From Verrucomicrobiota bacterium (GTDB lineage: Bacteria; Verrucomicrobiota; Verrucomicrobiia; Opitutales; Opitutaceae): 64,000 bases of DNA. Position numbers and translations under genes: made by a program. The notes under the pieces are model-generated. The model did no database searches. It saw only the letters and a list, made by a program, of their open reading frames with translations, and was not told the origin of the DNA. The stretch covers positions 1-64,000 of the forward strand of contig JAEWQP010000028.1 in assembly GCA_023399155.1 (NCBI GenBank), in the 5' to 3' direction. Position 1 is the first letter of the stretch. Every line of letters starts with the position of its first letter. Positions 20,631 through 29,190 of this stretch are shown here, piece by piece.

Positions 20631-21791
20631 TCACGCCGCGCTGGGGGCGTGCATGCGGTGAACGGCGAGGGCGCGCTCGTAGCAGGTGAGCGCCTCGTCG
20701 AAGCGTTCCTGGCGATTGAGAACGCCTGCCTTCATCAGGAGCGCGGCGGTGTTTTTCTCATCGTTGCTGACCGCGAGGTCGTAAGACTGGAGCGCGTCGC
20801 CCAGTCGGCCAAGTTTTTCGAGGACGCGGCCGCGAGCAAGGTGCACCTCGGAAGGATCGGCGTCGAGGTTGGCGGCTTCATCGAGCGCGGCCATGGCGTC
20901 GTCGAGTTTGTTGAGGTTCATCAGCGTCTCGGCCTTGCGCAGGAGGATGCCGGAAACGGGCACCGGTCGGCGCTGCGGCGGCAGTTCCGCGGCGGCTTCC
21001 GGCTCCGTCGCGTCGGCGGCGGCCTCGACGGGCGCGGCACCGGAATGGCCGGCGAGGTGCTCAAGCTCCTCGAGCCGCTGTTCGAGTGATGTCATCCGGC
21101 TCTGGAAGCGCTGACCCGATGCCTGCACCTTGTCGAAGCCGGCGGGCGCGACCGGTCCGGCCGGCACGAGCGCGGCGGTGGCGGCGGACGGAAGCGCGTG
21201 GAAGGTTCGCGGCTGCGTGACCTGCGCCGTGATCGTGCTCACGGATGCGAGGGTCCGGTTCATCAGGAAAACGGCCGCCACCATGGCAATCAGGCCCATG
21301 CCGACGCAGGCGCTTCCGAAGAAGATCAGGAGCCGGCTTGTTTCTGTGTAGAGGGTCGATTGTCCCTGCGTCTGCGCGAGCATCGCCTTTTCCAGGAGCG
21401 ACAGTCGCAAGGCGAGTTCGGGATCGATCCGGGCGGTCAGCACCTGCGGTTCCGGCGTCGGAGCCGCGTCGGAGGCGGGCGCCGTGGCCGCGCGCGCGGA
21501 AGGCGTGGGATCAGAGGCTGTTTCCGGTGGCGCCGTGGGCGTCGGATCGGACGTCGCCGCAGGCGACACAGGTGATGTCGCTTCGTCTGCGACCGCTGCA
21601 GCCGGGGGAGCGGCTGGATCGAGGCCGTCGGCCGCGGCGGGCGCCGCGGACTCGGTGCTCGGCTGTGCGGTCGTTGATTCCGCTGAAGGTGCGGGAGCGG
21701 TCGGGGAAACGTCGCCGGAATCGGCGGCGGAACGAGCGGCGGGAAGTGCGATCAAGAGCGCCGCGGCGAGGAGGAGCGGGGAGGGGCGCAT
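20631..21791 (-). CDS. Membrane TPR protein with proline/alanine/serine-rich spacer
   Basis: 386 residues from the ATG at 21791, where a signal-like MRPSPLLLAAALLIALPAA begins; the frame continues to 21899 without credible sequence. A low-complexity A/P/S/T-rich segment (about 25-120) is followed by a transmembrane helix (LLIFFGSACVGMGLIAMVAA, about 160-182), a coiled coil (RMTSLEQRLEELEHLAG) and three TPR units (KLDDAMAALDEAANLDADPS, RLGDALQSYDLAVSNDEKNT, RFDEALTCYERALAV). Likely a scaffold for a protein complex with the TPR part in the cytoplasm. No neighbour on the same strand indicates the partner. Confidence 0.75.
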   Translation of the reverse strand: MRPSPLLLAAALLIALPAARSAADSGDVSPTAPAPSAESTTAQPSTESAAPAAADGLDPAAPPAAAVADEATSPVSPAATSDPTPTAPPETASDPTPSARAATAPASDAAPTPEPQVLTARIDPELALRLSLLEKAMLAQTQGQSTLYTETSRLLIFFGSACVGMGLIAMVAAVFLMNRTLASVSTITAQVTQPRTFHALPSAATAALVPAGPVAPAGFDKVQASGQRFQSRMTSLEQRLEELEHLAGHSGAAPVEAAADATEPEAAAELPPQRRPVPVSGILLRKAETLMNLNKLDDAMAALDEAANLDADPSEVHLARGRVLEKLGRLGDALQSYDLAVSNDEKNTAALLMKAGVLNRQERFDEALTCYERALAVHRMHAPSAA

Positions 21792-21945
21792 GGCTCTGGG
21801 AGGGCGGGAACCGGCGGGCCGGAAGGGTGGTTCGCACCGTAGACCGTGTGGTAGGTGGAACAAGGCCAAAAACGCAGGGAGTGTACGCGGCAAACTCACC
21901 GAATCCTTCTCGGGGATTGCGGCGAGGCTTCCCGGCGGGCGAGGC

Positions 21946-22221
21946 TCAGGCGTACTCGTTCAGGATCACTCCCACGGTCGAGCTTTCGCTCTCGGTGGAA
22001 GTTCCGGCGGAAGTCAGTTCCGACTCGGGTGCCACGGTCGCATCCGTGCTGGTGGCTGCCACGACCGACTCCGCGGGTGCGGAGGAGCCGAGGCTCGCGG
22101 CGGAGGAATCCGTCGCGGTTGACTGCGCCAGCTGTCCAAGGCCCCACCGCGCCGTCTGCACTGGTATCTCGAACCAGCGCACCGGAACCGGGAAGAAGGG
22201 AGACTGTGACAACTGTTCCAT
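21946..22221 (-). CDS. Small hypothetical protein
   Basis: 91 residues from the ATG at 22221 (MEQLSQSPFFPVPVRWFEIP). The first 35 residues have balanced composition; the rest is Ser/Thr/Ala/Glu-rich and probably disordered (ATDSSAASLGSSAPAESVVA, then TSTESESSTVGVILNEYA). No domain recognised. Preceded in its own direction by a 254-bp non-coding stretch (22276-22529) and followed by the TPR gene 154 bp downstream. It may be spurious; codon bias is moderate. Confidence 0.4.
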   Translation of the reverse strand: MEQLSQSPFFPVPVRWFEIPVQTARWGLGQLAQSTATDSSAASLGSSAPAESVVAATSTDATVAPESELTSAGTSTESESSTVGVILNEYA

Positions 22222-22529
22222 GCTCAAATTCCGGCTACGGCTTTGTACAGCGGAAATGAAGCCCGGGCCGGGCATGCGTGCCGAAAATGGGGAATCATCC
22301 CTAGCTGCGCCCCGGCACTTTTAACCGCCTGTGCCGGTTCCAGAAGGTGGGTCGGTGACCGTTGTCTTGGGATCCTTGCTTACGGCCGGCACGCGGACTG
22401 ACTTTAGACGGATTGGTGCCAATGCGCGAACCGGCGGCGATCCGGCCCATGGATTTCTGCTCAACGCATGCGAATTGCACTCCAGCGGAGGGATGGCGCG
22501 CCGATGTCTTCTGATGTCCCCTTACCCCA

Positions 22530-22790
22530 ATGCGCTACCAACTCTTCGCGCTCGTTCACGGTCGTCCTGATGCAGGGCCCTGCCACGCTGCTGGCCGCGC
22601 CGTGCCGGCTGTCGTCGAGTATGCCAGCGAGGATGCGCGCAAGCGCGTCGTGGCCGTGGTCGACGCCGCGCACGAATTGTCCGGCGACGAGGTCCAGAGC
22701 ACGGCGGCCGTGCTGTGCTGCCAGCTCCAGCGCGCCTTCTCGCAGCACGGGTTGATGCTCTCGCGCCCCGAGCTGGTGCCCACAGGTTGA
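22530..22790 (+). CDS. Small hypothetical protein
   Basis: 86 residues starting MRYQLFALVHGRPDAGPCHA. The middle part (VVEYASEDARKRVVAVVDAA, then LSGDEVQSTAAVLCCQLQRA) is strongly amphipathic with gene-like codon use, so I take it as real. No motif or membrane segment is recognised. It ends 52 bp before hslR on the same strand and could share its transcript. Upstream (22276-22529) I see no other gene. Confidence 0.5.
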   Translation: MRYQLFALVHGRPDAGPCHAAGRAVPAVVEYASEDARKRVVAVVDAAHELSGDEVQSTAAVLCCQLQRAFSQHGLMLSRPELVPTG

Positions 22791-22842
22791 CGCCGGGGCG
22801 ATTCGTTTTGCGACGGCCTGGTGCCGGCGCCATCCTGCCACG

Positions 22843-23223
22843 GTGACCGGGCAGGCCGACATACGCATCGACAAATGGCTGTGGGCCGCCCGCGTATTCA
22901 AGACGCGGGCACAGGCGACGGAAGCGTGCCGGGCGGGCCATGTGAAGCTCGACGGCGTCCCCGTCAAACCCGGCCGCCCTGTGCGCGCCGGTGAGACCTA
23001 CGTGGTGCACACCCCGGCGCTCACCCGGACGCTGCGCGTGGCGGGCGTGGCTGAGCGACGGGTGAGTGCCCGTCTCGTGCCCACCCTGCTCGAGGACCTA
23101 ACGCCGCCGGAGGAACTCGAGCGCGTGCGCCGCAGCGCGGTCGAGCAGGTGCTCGCGCGTCCGAAGGGCGCGGGACGCCCGACAAAACGCGAGCGCCGCC
23201 AGATCGACCGGTGGATGCCCTGA
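22843..23223 (+). CDS. hslR: S4 RNA-binding heat shock protein Hsp15
   Basis: 126 residues from a GTG start at 22843. The S4 fold covers about residues 7-70: IRIDKWLWAARVFKTRAQAT, EACRAGHVKLDGVPVKPGRP, VRAGETYVVH. The tail is basic (GRPTKRERRQIDRW). In E. coli Hsp15 binds stalled, dissociated 50S subunits that still carry peptidyl-tRNA and allows their recycling. The length and the DKWLW signature fit the family. Other S4 single-domain proteins are the only alternative. Confidence 0.9.
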   Translation: MTGQADIRIDKWLWAARVFKTRAQATEACRAGHVKLDGVPVKPGRPVRAGETYVVHTPALTRTLRVAGVAERRVSARLVPTLLEDLTPPEELERVRRSAVEQVLARPKGAGRPTKRERRQIDRWMP

Positions 23224-23257
23224 GCGCGACCCGGCGCGCGGCGCATCCGGCGGTTGG

Positions 23258-23839
23258 TTACGCCAACGCGGCCTGCCGCACGAGTTCGGCGATGGCCGGG
23301 GGCAGGTCGAGCGCGAGGGCCTGGCGCCGTGCCTCATCGCTCATCTTGCGCCACGTCTTGCGAAGGATATCGACGAACTTCGCAGGGGTGTAGTCGGCGT
23401 GTTGAGCGGCGAATCCCGCGATCTCGTTTTCCAGAAAGACGAGGCAGGCGGCGTCCTCAAGGGCCTGCGAGCCGGCGTTGGCCTTCAGGTCGGTCTTCGA
23501 AACCCAGGTGGCAACGTCCGCCGCCTCCGATTCGCTCACACCCGCGGCGAGGAGCAGCTCGCGTGCGCGCTCCGCCTGTCGGGTGTAGAGCGAACGCCGC
23601 CAGGCATGGTAGCCCGCCTTTCCCTCGGGGAAGGTCGTGCGCGGGACGAGGAAGCGCTCCAGGTGCTGGCAGCGCGCGGCGAGCCGGAGCACCGGTGGCG
23701 CATCCGGCACGAGGCGCAGCACCCACGACTCCATGCGATCGGCGTAGGCGAGTTCGGCGGGTCGGCCGTCGGTGCTGCGGTTTGGATCGGCGGCGTGAGC
23801 CGCATCGATCGCGGCGCGTGCGCGTTTGTGGGCCTCCAT
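23258..23839 (-). CDS. DUF4202 family protein
   Basis: 193 residues and clearly of the DUF4202 family: AADPNRSTDGRPAELAYADR, LRLAARCQHLERFLVPRTTF, GKAGYHAWRRSLYTRQAER and ALEDAACLVFLENEIAGFAA with a terminal FVDILRKTWRKMSDEARRQA. The pattern of His/Asp/Glu residues (CQH, DAACLVFLE) recalls HD-type hydrolases. Its biochemical role is unknown. It ends on the phosphatase side: the phosphatase gene upstream stops 6 bp before this gene begins, so the two are probably one operon on the minus strand. Confidence 0.88.
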   Translation of the reverse strand: MEAHKRARAAIDAAHAADPNRSTDGRPAELAYADRMESWVLRLVPDAPPVLRLAARCQHLERFLVPRTTFPEGKAGYHAWRRSLYTRQAERARELLLAAGVSESEAADVATWVSKTDLKANAGSQALEDAACLVFLENEIAGFAAQHADYTPAKFVDILRKTWRKMSDEARRQALALDLPPAIAELVRQAALA

Positions 23840-23845
23840 CGCGGC

Positions 23846-24505
23846 TCAGGTGTATTTTTCGCGAGCCTTCACCTGCACGATCTCGCGTCCGGGCAGAATG
23901 CAGGCGGTGAGGCGGCCGCCCATGGCGCACGCTGTGTCGATGCCGAGTGAATACGGGCGTTCGTGAACTTCGTCGCGCGAGGTGTGCCCGTAGATGACGA
24001 AGGGCGGCCCGTGCCACTGCTCGGTCCAATGCGGGCACCCGGGTGCGTCCCCGCGCTTGCGCGGCCGGCCGTCGCGGTCGATCACCTGGATGCGCGTCAC
24101 CACGGCTGCGGGCTGTGTTTCCCAGGGAGCGCCGGGGAGGAACCCTCCATGCACTAACACCGTGTCGAGTTCGGGGATGTGGTGGTGGAGTGCCATGCGC
24201 TCCATGTAGGTCCAGTCCTGGGGCGTGAGCTGCCGGAGGGTGCGGCGGTCCTCGTCCTTGAGGTGGCTTTCGTCGCCGGTGCGACGATACTCAAGGAGCC
24301 GGAACTCGTGGTTGCCGAGCAGGCAACGGGCGCGGATCGAGCGCGCGATCTCGAACACCGCGTGGCTGTCGGGCCCGCGGTTGATCAGGTCGCCGAGCAG
24401 GACGATCGAGTCGTCGGAGCGCGGGGAGATTTTCTCGAGCAGGTCTTTCAGCTCCCGATGGCACCCGTGCACGTCACCTATGGCGATAACTCGGCCCTTG
24501 ATCAT
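23846..24505 (-). CDS. PPP-family metallophosphoesterase (Ser/Thr phosphatase type)
   Basis: 219 residues from the ATG at 24505, which places the first metal motif near the N-terminus (MIKGRVIAIGDVHGC). PPP motifs in order: GDVHG (10-14), GDLINRGPDS (38-47), GNHE (64-67), then LVHGGFLPG and VIYGHTSRDE. This fits bacterial PrpA/PrpB or ApaH-like enzymes that use two metal ions to hydrolyse phosphoserine/threonine/tyrosine or dinucleoside polyphosphates. The short length favours the protein-phosphatase type, but the substrate is not fixed by sequence. Stops 6 bp short of the DUF4202 start; divergent from the next gene by 64 bp. Confidence 0.88.
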   Translation of the reverse strand: MIKGRVIAIGDVHGCHRELKDLLEKISPRSDDSIVLLGDLINRGPDSHAVFEIARSIRARCLLGNHEFRLLEYRRTGDESHLKDEDRRTLRQLTPQDWTYMERMALHHHIPELDTVLVHGGFLPGAPWETQPAAVVTRIQVIDRDGRPRKRGDAPGCPHWTEQWHGPPFVIYGHTSRDEVHERPYSLGIDTACAMGGRLTACILPGREIVQVKAREKYT

Positions 24506-24569
24506 GTCCGCGCCGACGGTTTTGTTCCGACCTTTGGCAACCGCGAGCGAAATGTTCGCGCCATCGCGC

Positions 24570-25181
24570 ATGGAACTTAATCTCCAGCCTCAAGCCGACA
24601 CGTGTTTCGTCACCCAGACCGTCTTCGCCGAGGGCGACCGGGTCGTGAGCTTTCTCGTGCGCGATCCCGGCACCGAGTTCCGGCGCTATGACTGCCTCGC
24701 CGACGCCGAGGGCACGAACCTTCCACCCGGTGAAGTGCTGTGCCGGTGGACGCGCATCTTCAAGCCGCGTCCTGTCGGCATGGATGCGGAGCGCGAGTTG
24801 AAGCTGACGGCGGAGTCGCTCTTCCTCTCGCTCACGGAGGAGGGCTCGGGGGACGTCTCGGAAAACACGCAGCTGAAGCAGTTCCTCGCGCTCATGCTCG
24901 AGCGAAAGCGCGTTTTGAAGAACCGCGGCCGCTCGATCGGCGGCAACATCGTCTACGAGCACATGCGCAGCAAGCGGATGATCGAGGTGCCGGCCGGCGA
25001 GATGGATGCCGCCTTCTTCATGAGCGTGCGCGAGAAACTCGGCCTGCTGATCAAGGATGCTCCGGCAGCGACTACACAGCCTGCAGCGACGCCGCCATCC
25101 GAGCCGCCATCGGCGACGCCGCCGCCTGCCGAGGCTTCGCCTGCGGATGCGCCGGCCGACGAAACGCCGGACCATCAGTAG
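24570..25181 (+). CDS. Conserved hypothetical protein
   Basis: 203 residues from the ATG at 24570 (MELNLQPQADTCFVTQTVFA). The first 150 residues are a compact globular domain with VCR-type strands (FLVRDPGTEFRRYDCLADAE, LLRWTRIFKPR-like) and a helical KQFLALMLERKRVLKNRG segment; the last 45 are Ala/Pro-rich. The frame is open for 345 bp upstream, overlapping the phosphatase antisense, but the divergent start at 24505 makes 24570 likely. No enzyme motif, signal peptide or membrane span. Similar unnamed proteins are, to my memory, common in Verrucomicrobia and Planctomycetes. Confidence 0.65.
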   Translation: MELNLQPQADTCFVTQTVFAEGDRVVSFLVRDPGTEFRRYDCLADAEGTNLPPGEVLCRWTRIFKPRPVGMDAERELKLTAESLFLSLTEEGSGDVSENTQLKQFLALMLERKRVLKNRGRSIGGNIVYEHMRSKRMIEVPAGEMDAAFFMSVREKLGLLIKDAPAATTQPAATPPSEPPSATPPPAEASPADAPADETPDHQ

Positions 25182-25262
25182 GCCTGTTGTTCCTGCCGGC
25201 CCAGCACGCTGGCCGCGCGGGCCCAGGCGGGCGCATCGACAGCCTGCGACCTTGAGGGAGCC

Positions 25263-26033
25263 TCAGAACCGCAGGTGCTTCACCGGCTGGCGTTTTTCCA
25301 TGACGTGCCGGAGCGACTCGATGCCGATGCGCAGGTGTTCCCCCACATGGGTCTGGTTGAGGCGCGCGTCGCTTTCGGCGGTCTTCACACCCTCGGGGAC
25401 CATGGGGTGGTCCGACACCAGGAGGAGTGCGCCGGTGGGCACGTGGTTGGCGAAGCCCACCGTGAAGATCGTGGCCGTCTCCATGTCGATGGCGGTGCAG
25501 CGCACGCGCTGCAGGTAGGCCTTGAAGTCGCGGTCGTGCTCCCAGACGCGGCGGTTGGTCGTGTAGACGACCCCGGTGAAATACTCCCGCTCGTGGGCGG
25601 TGATGGTCGACGACACCGCCTTCTGCAGCGCGAAGGCCGGGAGCGCCGGAACCTCGGGCGGGAGATAGTCGTTGGATGTACCCTCACCGCGGATACCCGC
25701 GATGGGCAGGATCAGGTCGCCCAGGCTGATGTCATCCTTGGTGGCGCCGCACTTGCCGAGGAACAGGACCGTCTCGGGATGCACCGCCGTGAGGAGGTCC
25801 ATGACGGTCGCGGCATTGGCCGAGCCCATGGAGAAGTCGATGATCGTGATCCCGTCCGCCGTGGCCGAGGGCATCGGGCGGTCGAGCCCGACGACCGGGA
25901 CGTTGTGCCACTCCGCGAACAGCTCGACGTAGCGCTGGAAGTTCGTGAGCAGGATGTGCTGCCCGAACGCCTCGAGCCCGAGGCCGGTGTAGCGCGGGAG
26001 CCAGTTCGCCACGATCTCTGCCTTGCTCTTCAT
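25263..26033 (-). CDS. amn: AMP nucleosidase
   Basis: 256 residues from the ATG at 26033 (MKSKAEIVANWLPRYTGLGL). Phosphorylase-superfamily features: TIIDFSMGSANAATVMDLLT, VLFLGKCGATKDDISLGDLI and the purine-binding CTAIDMETATIFTVGFANHV, ending in HLRIGIESLRHVMEKRQPVK. AMP nucleosidase splits AMP to adenine and ribose 5-phosphate. This is the short form, equal to the catalytic C-terminal part of E. coli Amn (484 residues); the N-terminal regulatory domain is absent. The frame extends upstream past 26033 but with junk composition. Single gene. Confidence 0.9.
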   Translation of the reverse strand: MKSKAEIVANWLPRYTGLGLEAFGQHILLTNFQRYVELFAEWHNVPVVGLDRPMPSATADGITIIDFSMGSANAATVMDLLTAVHPETVLFLGKCGATKDDISLGDLILPIAGIRGEGTSNDYLPPEVPALPAFALQKAVSSTITAHEREYFTGVVYTTNRRVWEHDRDFKAYLQRVRCTAIDMETATIFTVGFANHVPTGALLLVSDHPMVPEGVKTAESDARLNQTHVGEHLRIGIESLRHVMEKRQPVKHLRF

Positions 26034-26169
26034 GCCGCGCGAGCTTGGCGGTGCCTGCCGGGCGAAGCACGACGAAAGCGGCGGACTCTGCCGCGGGGCG
26101 GGATCCGAAGACAGTCCCGCGTGAACATGGCGCTCCGCGCGCGCGACGCCGCCGATTGCACCACCCTGC

Positions 26170-27066
26170 TCAGGCGCCCGCGGCGCTCTGCGGCTCGGGA
26201 TGCGACGGCACGGTCGTGTATTTCGAAGACTGCTCGTCGGCGTGATATGATGAGCGTACGAGCGGACCGGATTCGACCACGCCGAAGCCGATGGACAGGC
26301 CGTAATCCTTCCACTCGCGAAACTCCTCGGGCGTGACCCAGCGGTCGATCTTGAGATGTTGCGGCGTGGGTTGGAGATACTGGCCGATGGTGAGGATGTT
26401 GACGTCCTCCTCACGGAGATCGCGCATCGTCTGCGCGATCTCGTCCTTCGTTTCGCCCACGCCGAGCATGATGCCGGATTTCGTGGTGAACCCGCGCGAC
26501 TTTGCGTAACGCAGGACGAAACGCGTGCGATCATAGCGCGCCGAGACACGGACGGGACGCTGCAGCCGCTCCACCGTCTCGATATTGTGATTCAGGATGT
26601 CCGGCCGGGCGTCGAGGATCGTATCGAGCTGGTCCTGTCGGCCCTGCATGTCCGGAATGAGCACCTCGATCGCGCAGTGAGGGTTGCGGTAGCGCACGGC
26701 TCGTATCGTCGCTGCCCACACGGAGGCCCCGCCATCCTTGAGGTCATCGCGCGCGACCGACGTGATCACGCAGTGGCGCAGGTGCATCTTCGCGACGGCC
26801 TCGGCCACGCGGGCGGGCTCGCCGAGGTCGAGCTCGGTGGGACGGCCCGTCTCGATCGCGCAGAACGCGCACGACCGCGTGCAGATGTTGCCGAGGATCA
26901 TCACCGTGGCGGTGCCGCGCGACCAGCACTCGCCCATGTTCGGGCATTGCGCGCTCTGGCAGACGGTGTGGAGCGCGTTGTGATCGACGAGCGAGCGCAC
27001 GCGGCCGTATTCGGGGCCGGCGGGCAGCTTGGCGCGGAGCCAGGCGGGCTTGCGAAGTGGTTCCAT
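26170..27066 (-). CDS. lipA: Lipoyl synthase
   Basis: 298 residues from the ATG at 27066. Radical-SAM enzyme that inserts two sulfurs into protein-bound octanoyl groups. The auxiliary Fe-S cluster ligands are C36, C41 and C47 (CQSAQCPNMGEC), the radical-SAM ligands C62, C66 and C69 (CTRSCAFC), and the C-terminal RSSY(H)AD signature is present. It follows lipB by 59 bp on the same strand; together they give the complete de novo lipoate pathway. The clients PDH E2 (61.2 kb) and the glycine cleavage system (gcvP at 3.4 kb) are in this window. Confidence 0.97.
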   Translation of the reverse strand: MEPLRKPAWLRAKLPAGPEYGRVRSLVDHNALHTVCQSAQCPNMGECWSRGTATVMILGNICTRSCAFCAIETGRPTELDLGEPARVAEAVAKMHLRHCVITSVARDDLKDGGASVWAATIRAVRYRNPHCAIEVLIPDMQGRQDQLDTILDARPDILNHNIETVERLQRPVRVSARYDRTRFVLRYAKSRGFTTKSGIMLGVGETKDEIAQTMRDLREEDVNILTIGQYLQPTPQHLKIDRWVTPEEFREWKDYGLSIGFGVVESGPLVRSSYHADEQSSKYTTVPSHPEPQSAAGA

Positions 27067-27125
27067 CGGTGAAGCGGAAGAGGTGGAAGTAATCACGGGG
27101 GACCCTGGGTTGACACGGCTATTCT

Positions 27126-27854
27126 TCAGCCGGCCGCCGGCGTGGCGGGCCCTTCGGAGAGAAACTCCGTCCAGAGACGCGTGAATTCCGCGGCCAGCAG
27201 CTGTCGCACCTCGGCTAGGTCGACGGGCCGGCCGAGCTCGGCCTCCATCGACGTGACTGTCCCGTCGACGATGCCACAGGGGACGATCCCGGCGAATGCC
27301 GCGAGGTCGCAGCTCACATTGAGGGCAAAGCCGTGGTAGGTCACCCAGCGGCGGGAGGCGACGCCGATGGCGGCGATCTTGCGTGTGGCGAGCCAGATAC
27401 CGGTCTTGCCGGGGCGGCGGGCGGCGGCGAGCCCGAGCATGCCCACGGTGTTGATCAACACCTGTTCGAGAAGACGCAGGTAGGCGTGGAGATCCTTGCG
27501 GCCGGACAGATCGACAATCGGGTAGCCGACGATCTGGCCCGGTCCATGGTAAGTGATATCTCCGCCGCGGTTGGTCCGCACCACCGCGATCCCGCGGGCG
27601 CGGGTCGCTGCCTCGTCGAGAAGCAGGTGTTTCTCCGCGCCAGGACGCACGCCGTAGGTATAGACGGGATCGTGCTCGGTGAATACGAGCGTGTCGCCGC
27701 GCGAACCGGCGAGCCGTTCCTGCACGAACGCTTCCTGCGCCGTCCAAGCCGAACGGTACTCGGTGCGCCCCCAGTCCTGCACCGCGAGGGCCGGACCCGG
27801 TGCTGGCGCCTCAAAAGAAACGCGCAAGGGGACGGTGGTGTTAGGCTGGCTCAT
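27126..27854 (-). CDS. lipB: Lipoyl(octanoyl) transferase
   Basis: 242 residues. Transfers octanoyl from acyl carrier protein to the lipoyl domain lysine. Family motifs: NRGGDITYHGPGQIVGYPI (95-113), catalytic lysine K159 in RKIAAIGVASRRWVTYHGFA, and acyl-accepting cysteine C193 in GIVPCGI. First gene of the lipB-lipA operon. The sequence directly before the ATG is pyrimidine-rich (GCCTCCCC) and lacks a Shine-Dalgarno site. Confidence 0.96.
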   Translation of the reverse strand: MSQPNTTVPLRVSFEAPAPGPALAVQDWGRTEYRSAWTAQEAFVQERLAGSRGDTLVFTEHDPVYTYGVRPGAEKHLLLDEAATRARGIAVVRTNRGGDITYHGPGQIVGYPIVDLSGRKDLHAYLRLLEQVLINTVGMLGLAAARRPGKTGIWLATRKIAAIGVASRRWVTYHGFALNVSCDLAAFAGIVPCGIVDGTVTSMEAELGRPVDLAEVRQLLAAEFTRLWTEFLSEGPATPAAG

Positions 27855-28019
27855 GGGGAGGCAACGCTGTGCATGATAGTTGGTGGCGCAACATCGGAGA
27901 GAGAACGGTAAATCGCGTCACCTTAGGCATTTTCTTCAGCAGATTGGCAAAAACCTCCATTCATCGGTCCCGAGCGCAACCGTTAGGCTTACTACCCCAG
28001 TCGTGTTCCGCCCACACTC

Positions 28020-29114
28020 ATGAGTCCTGCGCATTTGACGAATCGCTCCTTCGCCCAAGCCAATGCCCGAATTGGGAGCCAGCGGCGCGTGTCGGGGCCG
28101 TTGCGTGCTCTCGCCTGGCTGGTGTTTGTCACGACGGCGTGGTGCGCCGCGGGCGCGCCCGAAGTGCACAAGGTGCGGGTGGAGTGCCCGCTGTGCGCCG
28201 ACGTCTTCTCCTACCGGTTTGCGCTCCAGGAAATGCGCACGGGATTGCGGCTGGATTTCAAGCAATACGGCAGCATCCATACGCCGGCGCCGCTGCCGGA
28301 ATGTCGCCGGTGTGGCTTCATCTTCCCGGACGGCGCGCGGGGCGAACTGAAGGATCAGGAGATCGAGCGGCTCCGCGGCTTGGTCCGGTCGGATCGTTAC
28401 GCTGTCGCGCGTGGCGAGACCTCGTACTTCCGCCTCGCCGTGGTCCTGGAGGCGCTCGGGCGACCGCCCGAGGACGTCGCGTTTGCCTACGTCGCGGCCT
28501 CGTGGCAGGTCGACGAGGAGCCGGTTCGCTGCCAGATCTACCTGGCCCGCGCCATGGTGTTCTACGATGCGTATCTGGCCCGGCAGGAGCCGGTCACCCC
28601 CGCGCGCACACGTGCGATGCTGCTGCGCGCGGAGATCCTGCGGCGGCTCGGCCGCTTCGAGGAAGCGCGGGAGTATCTCGAGGAGATCGCCCATCATCCC
28701 GCCATGGCGCGGCCCGCCGAGCAGAACATCCTTCAGCAGCAGCGCGATCTGGTCGCGGCGCGGGATGACGAGCCCCATGTGGCGATCGCGGACGATGCCC
28801 GCGTGAACGTCGCCCTCAGCGTCACCTCGCCCGGGGCGCGCTCGCTGCGACCGGAACTCATGCCGGACGCGCGGCTGCCCACCTTTCCCTCGGGCCCGTA
28901 TGCTGCGAGGCTCCCCGGTTCCGTCACGCTGCAGCTCAGTGTCACACGATCTGGATACGTGGTGAACTGGCAGGTGAAGTCGGCGACGGCCGAGGTGTTC
29001 GCCAAGTCCGTGGTCCGCTCCGTGCGTGACTGGACCTTCGACCCCGCCCGGCTCGACGGAGCGCCCAGCCCGGTGCAGATGGAGTGCACCGTGTATTTCG
29101 GCCTCGACGGATGA
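28020..29114 (+). CDS. Exported protein with DUF2225-like zinc ribbon and TonB-C-like tail
   Basis: 364 residues: hydrophobic signal (ALAWLVFVTTAWCAAGA, about 30-46), a four-cysteine ribbon (C56, C59, C95, C98; VECPLCADVFSY ... PECRRCGFIFPDG) like DUF2225 proteins, a TPR-like helical region (about 120-240, e.g. RLGRFEEAREYLEEIAHHPA) and a C-terminal domain (about 300-364) resembling the TonB C-terminal fold: VTLQLSVTRSGYVVNWQV, VVRSVRDWTFDPARL, CTVYFGLDG. No ExbB/ExbD genes lie nearby. The combination is unusual. It is followed 76 bp later by another exported protein on the same strand, probably co-transcribed. Confidence 0.7.
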   Translation: MSPAHLTNRSFAQANARIGSQRRVSGPLRALAWLVFVTTAWCAAGAPEVHKVRVECPLCADVFSYRFALQEMRTGLRLDFKQYGSIHTPAPLPECRRCGFIFPDGARGELKDQEIERLRGLVRSDRYAVARGETSYFRLAVVLEALGRPPEDVAFAYVAASWQVDEEPVRCQIYLARAMVFYDAYLARQEPVTPARTRAMLLRAEILRRLGRFEEAREYLEEIAHHPAMARPAEQNILQQQRDLVAARDDEPHVAIADDARVNVALSVTSPGARSLRPELMPDARLPTFPSGPYAARLPGSVTLQLSVTRSGYVVNWQVKSATAEVFAKSVVRSVRDWTFDPARLDGAPSPVQMECTVYFGLDG

Positions 29115-29190
29115 GCGGCTCGCGCGGGCGGCGCGCGTGAATGAATTCGGGGTTGAGCTTGCCGCCACGGGTCGCTGAATCGGCGGCACG

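Noticed and set aside
22331..22570. 79-codon open frame before the gene at 22530
   Set aside because: Overlaps the more convincing frame at 22530, has no conserved look and no ribosome site.
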